Shown: piece after piece, positions 57,248-64,000 of the stretch
Position numbering within the stretch: the stretch's first letter is position 1
Layout: each line of letters starts with the position of its first letter
Assembly (NCBI GenBank): GCA_918797485.1
Contig: CAKKNE010000001.1
Coordinates: 5,518,001-5,582,000, forward strand
Reading direction: 5' to 3'
Source: Pelagomonas calceolata
Lineage: Eukaryota > Sar > Pelagophyceae > Pelagomonadales > Pelagomonadaceae
Length of the DNA: 64,000 bases
Translations under genes and position numbers: made by a program
The notes under the pieces: model-generated
Told to the model about the DNA's origin: nothing
The model's input: only the letters and a program-made list of their open reading frames with translations
Databases searched by the model: none

Positions 57248-58714
57248 ATGGAGCCCCACATGCAACACAACATCAAAAAGATCAAAGAAATCCTCGTGCC
57301 CTACACCGCCGAGGAGAACGCCGAGCTCTCGGGCGGCGAGGACACCGTGCCCCCCCCGCTGCCGCCGCGCCGGCCGCCGCCGCGCGCGGCGAGCGCCGAC
57401 GCGCCGGACGCGCCGCCGCTGCCGCAGCGCACGCCCCAGACGGAAGCGGAAGGACGCGCCGCGATGAAGGCCTACAAGGAGGCCTGGGAGAAGGCGAACG
57501 CCGAGGCCGCGAACCGGCCGATCACCCAGGACAACCCGGCCGGCGACCAGGAGTATCCAGTCCTACTCACATTAGCCTCGGTCTCGTGGTACGTGCACGG
57601 CCACGGGGTTTTACCGGACGTGCCCCTCTATCGACTGGAGTCGCAACCTATTAATGGAGGCAACCTGAATTTCGCCTGGCGCTGCGGGGACCGCGACGAC
57701 TCCAGCAAGTCGGTCTTCGTCAAGCAGGCGCCCGACTTCATCAAGTGCCTCGGCGCAGACTACAAGCTGACGAACAAGCGCGCCGAGGTCGAGGCGAACG
57801 TGCTGCGGGCGCTGCGCGACATCTCGGCGGACAACGCCCCTGAAGTTTTGGTATATGACGACTATAGGTGCGCCATGATCCTCGAGGATCTGCGGGACTT
57901 CCGGTTACTGCGGGACGATCTCCTGAGGGGCGTCATCGAGGAATCGGTGGCCGTGTCGCTCGGCCGCTTCTGCGCCAAGGTTTATAACGAGACGCGGGAA
58001 AAACAGGACGCCTACTTCTCCGAGATGTTGGGGAAGGACGACAACGGCGCCATGCGCGCGATCACGCGCGACTACGTCTTCACGAAGCCTTTTCAAGAAG
58101 ACGAGACGAACCGCAAAATTGATCCTGAGACAGCTCTGGGCTTCCGCGTCGCGAACGCGCGCAACGACGCGGGTTTACTGGCCGCCGTCGCGAACGCACG
58201 CAAAGCCTTCGACGACGCCCACGACTGCCTGAGCCACGGCGACCTCCACGCCGGCAGCGTCATGGTCGACGGCGCGCGCACCGTTTGTATAGATGCGGAG
58301 TTCGCCTGCCGCGGCCCCGCGGGTTTGGATATTGCTTTTCTGATTGCGGGCTACCTCTTCGCCTTCTGCGCGGCCGACGCCCACGCCGCGGACGCGGAGG
58401 CGGCGGGCATCCGGCGCGTGTCGTGCGGCGACGCCGTCAAGGCGCTCTGGCGCGCCTACGCCGACGCGCGCCAGGGCGACCCGAAAATGGACGAGGTCTG
58501 CGGCTTCCTGGGCTGCGAGCTGCTGCGGCGCGTCCTGGGCGCGGCGTCGGTGCCGGACCTGTCGGAGATTGCAGATGGCAAGGCGCGGGAGCGCGCCGAG
58601 TTATTAGTCGTCGAGATCGGCGTCGGCGTGCTCGTCGACGCGCCGGAGTCGGCGGAGCTGCTCGTGGAGTTCGCGGAGGGCTGCTACGACGCGCTCGCGC
58701 TGGACAAGTACTAG
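57248..58714 (+). CDS. mtnK: 5-methylthioribose kinase
   Basis: 488 residues. The first 95 residues are a Pro/Arg-rich low-complexity leader not found in bacterial MtnK. The kinase fold (APH-like) follows: INGGNLNFAWR (nucleotide loop, about 135–145), VFVKQAPDFIKCLG, LTNKRAEVEANVL, MILEDLRDFRLLRDDLL, DYVFTKPFQEDETN, the catalytic LSHGDLHAGSVMVD (about 327–340) and IDAEFACRGPAGLDIAFL. It phosphorylates 5-methylthioribose in the methionine salvage pathway. Choline kinase is the fold alternative, but KQAP(D)FI(K)C(L)G and GDLHxGSxMV are specific to MTR kinase. Confidence 0.9.
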   Translation: MEPHMQHNIKKIKEILVPYTAEENAELSGGEDTVPPPLPPRRPPPRAASADAPDAPPLPQRTPQTEAEGRAAMKAYKEAWEKANAEAANRPITQDNPAGDQEYPVLLTLASVSWYVHGHGVLPDVPLYRLESQPINGGNLNFAWRCGDRDDSSKSVFVKQAPDFIKCLGADYKLTNKRAEVEANVLRALRDISADNAPEVLVYDDYRCAMILEDLRDFRLLRDDLLRGVIEESVAVSLGRFCAKVYNETREKQDAYFSEMLGKDDNGAMRAITRDYVFTKPFQEDETNRKIDPETALGFRVANARNDAGLLAAVANARKAFDDAHDCLSHGDLHAGSVMVDGARTVCIDAEFACRGPAGLDIAFLIAGYLFAFCAADAHAADAEAAGIRRVSCGDAVKALWRAYADARQGDPKMDEVCGFLGCELLRRVLGAASVPDLSEIADGKARERAELLVVEIGVGVLVDAPESAELLVEFAEGCYDALALDKY

Positions 58715-58818
58715 ACTCCTCCCCTGTGTGCCCTGTCCCGGTCGTCTAACCTTAATAGTCGATTCGAATTCTTACACAAGAGCGAGCGATGGAGCGAGCG
58801 ATCGGGCGCGCCGAGGTT

Positions 58819-60291
58819 TCAGGCGCGCGACGGATCCGGCATCGACGGCGGTTCTAAACCTTGATGCAAATAGAAGGAGTCCTCCATCGTGTTCCAGGTG
58901 CAGAAGTCGAAGCCTGAATACGACGACTGGAACGAGTAGTCGAAGTCGCCCTGGAATTCCAACCCATACCCTTCCACACCTTCCGAGTGGAAGTGGTCGC
59001 CGATGGCCGACGTCTCGTGCGGCGTGAACGCAATACCAGCAGAGGTGAAGGCGCGCATGTACGTGTCCAAGGGGCACGCGGAGAGCCCCAAACCGAGGTG
59101 GCGGTCGTACCAGGCGCTCCATCCGTAATTTGAACCGGCATACGCATCACGCACGGAGTTGATGTACTCGACGTAATCCACCACGGAGTGCTTCCCACCA
59201 AACTGAGCGTTGTTCTCGACATAAGATAACTCGATCTGCATCTCCTCCTGGAAGATGTAGTGGATGTTCTTCACCGTTAACACGCGAGACAGTCCGCTCT
59301 TCGACACGACGGAGTCCAGGACGGGGAAGTGCGTCCTCCAAAAATTAGCAGCATTATCGACGTGCGCCGCGCCTATCGAAACGCGGACGGGGAACCACTG
59401 ATCGGCGGTAGGCAGCCTCCCTTGATAGTCTTTGTTGGTTGCCCACCATTGATCTAACACGTCGCCATCATACACCTTCGAGAAGTGGCACGCGGGACAT
59501 TCGTCCGCGGTCCACTCGATAGGCTCAACGATGCCGTCATCGAGTCTTGGTGAGGTCAATTCATACACTTTGCCCGTGGGAGAACCCACAACTAACGTAT
59601 AATAAGTCCGCCCATCCAACGGCGACTGGCCCTTCCTCGCTAGGAAAGGTTCGTTGTCCGCCACTAACCGTTTCGCAGTAGCGGTCAGGTCGGGATTATA
59701 CATGTGTAACGCGTAGTGCATGAAGGGGTTCCACGTATTAGTAGCGAACGACTCGTCGTTCAACGCCTTCTGGTAGTCGTCCCAGTACTTCACGTCCAGC
59801 GGTCCCGTCGGCGTGATGTCGTGGATGTAGGGGAAATGCAGTTCCATGGGCTTCACGGCCCCGAAAGCTAACTTGCGAATATGGACCTTCCCATTACAGT
59901 CCCAGTACGTCGAGGGATCTTCCAAATTCGTCGTGTCGTCGTCGGCGCCCTCGTCGCCGCCCGTTAATTGGTCGGTGGCCCCAAAAACGCGCGTCGCAAA
60001 CTCCGCGTCGAGTTCTGGGCTTGAAGTCGTGATGGTATATTTTGATAATTCCAACCAGCCGCCATCGCGGCATTGATAATCATTACCCCAGGTCGCGCTC
60101 CAGCCGAACAAAGCTGCTGTTGTGCGGCGGCCCGTCGCTGTGGCGGCGCCTAAGAGACCAAGCGTGGCGCAGGCGCCGAGCACTAGTGAGCGGCGGCGCG
60201 CCGGCTTCTCCCCATGCAGCGGCGTGGTCTCGTCCGCTACGGGCGTGCAGGCCTCCTCCTCATCATCCATCCTCGCTGGGCTGCCTTCCAT
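58819..60291 (-). CDS. Type II membrane protein, large lumenal domain of unknown function
   Basis: 490 residues. The cytosolic start is acidic with TTPLHGEKPARRR, then one hydrophobic helix (SLVLGACATLGLLGAATATG, about 36–55). The lumenal part has paired Cys (WGNDYQCRDGGW, TYWDCNGKVHIRK, ADECPACHFSKVY) and Trp/Tyr-rich motifs (KYWDDYQKALNDESFATNTW, NPFMHYALHMYNPDL, DQWFPVRVSIG, HETSAIGDHFHSEG). It may include a VOC/glyoxalase-like fold, but this is only an impression. No family recognised. Confidence 0.6.
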   Translation of the reverse strand: MEGSPARMDDEEEACTPVADETTPLHGEKPARRRSLVLGACATLGLLGAATATGRRTTAALFGWSATWGNDYQCRDGGWLELSKYTITTSSPELDAEFATRVFGATDQLTGGDEGADDDTTNLEDPSTYWDCNGKVHIRKLAFGAVKPMELHFPYIHDITPTGPLDVKYWDDYQKALNDESFATNTWNPFMHYALHMYNPDLTATAKRLVADNEPFLARKGQSPLDGRTYYTLVVGSPTGKVYELTSPRLDDGIVEPIEWTADECPACHFSKVYDGDVLDQWWATNKDYQGRLPTADQWFPVRVSIGAAHVDNAANFWRTHFPVLDSVVSKSGLSRVLTVKNIHYIFQEEMQIELSYVENNAQFGGKHSVVDYVEYINSVRDAYAGSNYGWSAWYDRHLGLGLSACPLDTYMRAFTSAGIAFTPHETSAIGDHFHSEGVEGYGLEFQGDFDYSFQSSYSGFDFCTWNTMEDSFYLHQGLEPPSMPDPSRA

Positions 60292-60806
60292 GGGGCCCGC
60301 GCTCGTCGCAGGGCCGCAAATATAAATAGCGGCGTGCCCGGGGGGCTATTGGAGGCGAGGTCACCGCGTATTGCGCCTCGGGGCTGCCTCTTGCGCCCGT
60401 CGCGGCCCCGCTTTTGACGCGAGATGGCTTGGAATGGACTCCTTCCTCATGATACGAAGTAAAGGGGCTTCCCCACTAGGATTCCGAGGGGAGGCCTCCT
60501 GGGCTTGTCTCTGCTGCATGTAGATGCCGGGCCCGAGCGCTCCGGGACGCTTTCGCAAGCCCTTGCTTGCTTGCTAGTGTCTTACATGTCGCTAGCTCTT
60601 GCTTGGCATTTGCGAGCGCCAGCACACGCATTAAGGTCGCAAGTGCAGCGATTGCACGTACCGTGCATCCGTGCGACGCGCGCGCCACAAGCGAGCAGGT
60701 CTGCTGCGCACCTCAAGCAAAAACAGAGCAGCCAGCCTCTGCCACACTGTGCAGCCGTCGCCGCGAAGCGCACGGGTCGCCGCGCAAACACAGGACAAAA
60801 AAAAAA
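60292..60806. other. Divergent promoter gap, type II membrane protein / FKBP-TPR gene
   Basis: A TATAAATA-like word (ATATAAATAG, 60318–60327) lies about 27 bp upstream of the minus-strand ATG. The GCTAG element is at 60573. An A11 run immediately precedes the FKBP-TPR ATG. Nothing else recognised. Confidence 0.4.
60573..60596 (+). promoter_or_regulatory. GCTAG inverted-repeat promoter element, copy 16
   Basis: GCTAGTGTCTTACATG then TCGCTAGC; 211 bp upstream of the FKBP-TPR gene. Confidence 0.6.
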
Positions 60807-62813
60807 ATGGCCTCCGCCTCCTACAGCCTCCCGCAAAAAATCCTCGACGAGATGATCGTCGACGAGGGCCCCGAGGGCCGCGACATTACCGGAGACGGCA
60901 CCGTGCTCTTCCACCGCACGAAGCGGCGCGACGCGCCCGTCATCGGCAAGCGGCACCCGAAACAGGGCGACGAGTGCATCGTACGGTGGCGCGAGCGCTG
61001 GACCGACGGCATGAACATTTCGGACGGCGACGAGCCCTGCATCGTCGGAACGCAGAGCACGCACGTAGTAGGGGAGAATACAATACCTTACGAGCCCCCC
61101 GGCATCCACGACGCGTTGCCGCTCATGGAGATCGGCGATACGGTCCGCCTGCGCCTGCACGTGTCCAAGACTTCCAACCGATTGGAGCCGGCGGCGTGTG
61201 AATTAGAGCTGGTTACGTTTTATAGAGTAGACGACTGCGACGGCCTGAAGCGAAAGGTCGCGCGGCATAATGAAGAGCTTTACAAGGGCATCACGCCCCT
61301 CGCCGACGTGTCCGTGCGAAAGTCTGTAGTAGAGGGCTTCTCGGCTTTTAAATTAGCGGCCGCCGGGGCTTTGGTAGATGCACCCGAAGGTGCCGAGGCG
61401 TATAGAGGGCGAGCGCGCGATTTTGAGTTAGGGAACGCCTTGAACGGGCTCTGCGAGGGCGACATCGCGTTGGTCGAAGCGGGCGATATGATACATAGAC
61501 TCGACGTCGAGCGCGTGCGGCCGGTCGTCGACTGTTCGGAAGAGGGCGACGAGTCCGTGCTCAAGCTTGAAATTAGTGCGCCGGCGCACTCGGAGCCAGC
61601 TGTTAGGGGCACAAAGGGCGACGTGAAGTTGAGAGTAGCGTCGGGCCTCTGGGTCATTGATGACGAGATCGTCGGCGACGTCGAATGCACGCCATCTGTC
61701 GGCGCTGAACCCCAATTCATGGCGCTAGCATCGCTATCTCCACCTCTCAGATTAGCAGTAGCGAAAATGGCCGTCGACGAAACGGCCGAGGTCACCCATG
61801 TCGATGCAGGGAGAAGCGATGATGCGGAAGCGCGGTACCGTGTCATCCTCGAAGGCGTCCGGAACGCCGTCGACCTTGATGACGGCGTCGCGTACAAGGT
61901 CCTGAATACTGGTTCAAAGGGGCCCTGCCCCGAACCGTTGGATGACGTCGTCGTTTGCGTGGAAGAGATGGACGTAACTACATTACCGCTGAACCTGACG
62001 TGGACGCTCGACGATGATGATGAAAATGTTGCGGGCGCGGCGCTCGAACAAGTGGTGGGGAAGCTGCGCCCCGGTGAAAGAGCCAGCGTGGACTTTAATG
62101 GCAAGGGCCCCATGGATTCTACAAAAGGCGTCGTGACGCTCGAGAGAATTCATAGGCGCCAGGCGCTGATCGACCTGAAGCCGCGCCAGCGCATCGAGCG
62201 GGCCGCGGACATGAAGGCCCGCGGGAACCGGGCCTTCGCTTCCAGAGATTTCGCCAAGGCCGTCCGGCGGTACGGTGGTGGCATCGACGCCGCTGCGAAA
62301 GACCTGGAACCGGACCTCGACGACGAAGCCATTCAACAGAGACGATCGTTAGCGAGCGCATTGTATCTCAACCGGGCCGCGGCGCGGTTAGAAGTGAAAG
62401 AGTTCAAGCTGGCGCTTTCAGACTGCGACGAGGTTTTAGAAAGCGAGCCGCGCCACGCCAAGGCCCTGTACCGGCGCGGCCGGTGCTGCCTCGAAATGGA
62501 CGACTGGGCCGCGGCGAAGCAGGCCTTTGCGAGCGTGCTTGAAGTCGACGCTTCCAATAAAGACGCGCGGCGCGGGCTGCAGCGCGTCCGGGACGCGGTT
62601 AGAAGGCAGAAGGCCTTGGACAAGGCGCGGTTCGGGGGCAAGACCGTGGCCAAGGGCTTCTCCGAGGCGCGGCCCGCGCCGGCGGCGCCGGCGGTGGCGA
62701 AGCCGCCCGAGCCGACCCCGGCGAACCGGCGTTCCGCGGCGACGGCTGGGCTGGTCATCGCTGGGATGTTTGTTGCGGTGGCGGCGATTGGGTGGTATGG
62801 CCTACTTGGATAA
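60807..62813 (+). CDS. FKBP-like/TPR protein with C-terminal membrane anchor
   Basis: 668 residues from ATG 60807, after an A-rich leader; the frame is open further upstream but with UTR-like sequence. Residues 50–150 and later segments have the FKBP-like pattern (HPKQGDECIVRWRERWTDG, MEIGDTVRLRLHV), apparently repeated and lacking the full PPIase active site. Residues about 465–610 hold three TPRs (ADMKARGNRAFASRDFAKAV, ASALYLNRAAARLEVKEFKL, AKALYRRGRCCLEMDDWAAA). The last 23 residues are a membrane helix (TAGLVIAGMFVAVAAIGWYG). FKBP + TPR + tail anchor is the plan of FKBP8/FKBP38 and plant TWD1/FKBP42, HSP90 co-chaperones. Confidence 0.75.
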   Translation: MASASYSLPQKILDEMIVDEGPEGRDITGDGTVLFHRTKRRDAPVIGKRHPKQGDECIVRWRERWTDGMNISDGDEPCIVGTQSTHVVGENTIPYEPPGIHDALPLMEIGDTVRLRLHVSKTSNRLEPAACELELVTFYRVDDCDGLKRKVARHNEELYKGITPLADVSVRKSVVEGFSAFKLAAAGALVDAPEGAEAYRGRARDFELGNALNGLCEGDIALVEAGDMIHRLDVERVRPVVDCSEEGDESVLKLEISAPAHSEPAVRGTKGDVKLRVASGLWVIDDEIVGDVECTPSVGAEPQFMALASLSPPLRLAVAKMAVDETAEVTHVDAGRSDDAEARYRVILEGVRNAVDLDDGVAYKVLNTGSKGPCPEPLDDVVVCVEEMDVTTLPLNLTWTLDDDDENVAGAALEQVVGKLRPGERASVDFNGKGPMDSTKGVVTLERIHRRQALIDLKPRQRIERAADMKARGNRAFASRDFAKAVRRYGGGIDAAAKDLEPDLDDEAIQQRRSLASALYLNRAAARLEVKEFKLALSDCDEVLESEPRHAKALYRRGRCCLEMDDWAAAKQAFASVLEVDASNKDARRGLQRVRDAVRRQKALDKARFGGKTVAKGFSEARPAPAAPAVAKPPEPTPANRRSAATAGLVIAGMFVAVAAIGWYGLLG

Positions 62814-62827
62814 CTTTAAATTTATGA

Positions 62828-64000
62828 TCACAACAACCACACGGGCTCCAAGCCCGGCAACGCCGCGTCGCGGCGCCGCGCCCACGCTTTACGGTCCCAC
62901 GTCTCCCACGCGTCGCCGTCGGGCCACGCGCAGAGGACGGTGCGCACCCACGGGCCCAGGGGCATCGTTCCCAAGACGCAGAGACCTGGCCAGTGCCTTT
63001 GCGCGATCTCGAGCGATTTCTCGTCAAGCAGTAGCGAAGCGCGGCCCGTCGGTCGGAGCACGCGCCGCATCTCGGAAAACGATTTCGCGTAGAGCGCGTC
63101 GAGGCCGTCTTGAGCCGTATATTGCCGGTCGAAGGGCGGACAACTCACGACGGCGTCGACGCTGCCATCTTCCAAGGGCAGCGCCGTCGCCGAGCCGTGC
63201 AGTAACGTCGCGTTACTACCGAGGTTGTTCGCCGCCGCGTCAAGTTGTGCCGGGTCCGAGTCGACGCCGATCACCGAGGCCCCCGGCCAGCAGAGCTGAG
63301 CCTCGGCAAGGAAGGTCGCTTTGCCGCAGAAGGGATCTAAGACCACGTCGCCCGGCTTTATTCGTGCGGCTTGCGCCACGACGTAGCTCTCGAGGCGCCG
63401 AAACCCCGGGCAGGGCAAGTCCCGATCCATGCGCTGCTTCAGCGCCAGGAGCTCGACCAGGACGCCTTCTTCGTGCAGCGTGACCTGAATCTCGACGGCC
63501 GCTCTTTCCCGCCGCGGCTCGGGCGTCAGCGCCTCCGGCAGGCGAAGGGCTAGAGCGCGCCGCAGCGGCGGCGAGATGCCCGCGGGCGCCCAGACCGCCG
63601 TCGTGTGTCGCTTGCATCTGACATGGGCGGGCAACGGCGCCGTGACAGCGTTGCCGAACGCGGACCACGCGTCGAGCGCAGCGCTCCACTCGGTGTGCTC
63701 GAGGATGGCGTCGGCTAGGTTTGTCGCGTCGGGCACGCTTGGGAGCACGCCGGCACGTGTCGCATACGACGGTAGGTCAGCCGCAACGATCCGTACCGAG
63801 AGCGGGCCGCGCAGCACGCGATGCCACTCTTTGCGTGGTGGGGCGTCGTCGCCCGGCTTAAAGAACACGCGGCCGCCCAGCTCACTTTTGTCAATGCGAC
63901 CGATCCGGCGGCGAATGCGGCCGCGTGCGTCATTGTTTACGGGTGCTCTCGGGTTGGGTGATGGCAGCACTGCAGAGTAGCGCAATGCGCTGCACACTGC
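62828..64000 (-). CDS. THUMP-type RNA (guanine-N2) methyltransferase (5' truncated by window)
   Basis: The frame is open to the window edge, with no ATG at the upstream end, so the N-terminus lies beyond base 64000; 390 residues are visible. The first 180 residues fit a THUMP-containing region (LSVRIVAADLPSYATRAGVL, RRERAAVEIQVTLHEEGVLV). The Rossmann methyltransferase follows: VLDPFCGKATFLAEA (SAM motif I), GASVIGVDSDPAQLDAAANN, LPLEDGSVDAVVSCPPFDRQ (motif IV), FSEMRRVLRPTGRASLLL. It resembles THUMPD2/THUMPD3/Trm14, which make m2G in tRNA or U6 snRNA. Exact subgroup open. Confidence 0.85.
   Translation of the reverse strand, partial: AVCSALRYSAVLPSPNPRAPVNNDARGRIRRRIGRIDKSELGGRVFFKPGDDAPPRKEWHRVLRGPLSVRIVAADLPSYATRAGVLPSVPDATNLADAILEHTEWSAALDAWSAFGNAVTAPLPAHVRCKRHTTAVWAPAGISPPLRRALALRLPEALTPEPRRERAAVEIQVTLHEEGVLVELLALKQRMDRDLPCPGFRRLESYVVAQAARIKPGDVVLDPFCGKATFLAEAQLCWPGASVIGVDSDPAQLDAAANNLGSNATLLHGSATALPLEDGSVDAVVSCPPFDRQYTAQDGLDALYAKSFSEMRRVLRPTGRASLLLDEKSLEIAQRHWPGLCVLGTMPLGPWVRTVLCAWPDGDAWETWDRKAWARRRDAALPGLEPVWLL

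Overview
The window reads as nuclear DNA of a compact, GC-rich, intron-poor alga of the stramenopile/pelagophyte type (Aureococcus- or Pelagomonas-like). This is inferred from several observations. Genes are tightly packed on both strands with 10–500 bp gaps. Plastid-targeting leaders carry the ASAFAP-type motif typical of secondary red plastids (ArsA-like protein, BASS transporter, prolyl hydroxylase, zeta-carotene isomerase). An NDH2-like/SelD fusion is present. Several short introns have terminal inverted repeats and 8-bp target duplications, as described for Aureococcus introners. No bacterial operon signals are seen.

Layout. 1–4.4 kb: the end of a UPF1-like helicase, a degenerate F1-alpha-like protein and a 1.7 kb gene-free stretch with diverged repeats. 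4.4–14.2 kb: a TPR/LRR protein, a glycosyltransferase-like gene split by an introner, a small tail-anchored protein, Z-ISO, an OmpA-like-domain protein, a PX-BAR sorting nexin with a 53-nt introner, and a YEATS protein. 15–19.5 kb: a WIPI/ATG18 beta-propeller with an introner, the meiotic factor HOP2, a CATACG minisatellite and a UBE2D-type E2. 19.8–30.5 kb: a small acidic protein, an ankyrin protein, CSN1, MetAP2, a Nudix-like protein, a Tudor-like protein with an introner, and the NDH2-SelD fusion. 31–33 kb: a plastid BASS transporter whose 784-nt intron holds a cluster of tRNA genes; two of these carry insertions outside the anticodon loop. 33–46.7 kb: a nucleotide-sugar transporter, an LRR protein, an MRH/EGF receptor-like protein, two paralogous MYND/RING-CH/TPR proteins, a prolyl hydroxylase, a double-AP2 factor, a tandem ArsA/GET3 ATPase and AsnRS. 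47–64 kb: an aldo-keto reductase, a PUB-UBX-RING protein, a membrane protein, NDUFV1, a HEAT-like protein, methylthioribose kinase, a type II membrane protein, an FKBP/TPR tail-anchored protein and a THUMP-type methyltransferase.

Most genes are housekeeping, and no operon or single pathway unites them. Two structural themes run through the window. The first is a short inverted-repeat element (GCTAGTGTCTTAC, 3–6 bases, CGCTAGC) found once in each of 16 promoter-bearing gaps and never in a convergent gap. The second is a family of transposon-like introns. The strongest candidate for an undescribed feature is the intron-nested tRNA cluster. Its tRNA-Leu(UAG) carries a 19-nt insertion in the D-arm that folds into a bulge-helix-bulge motif, and excision at the standard cut positions restores a normal D-arm exactly.
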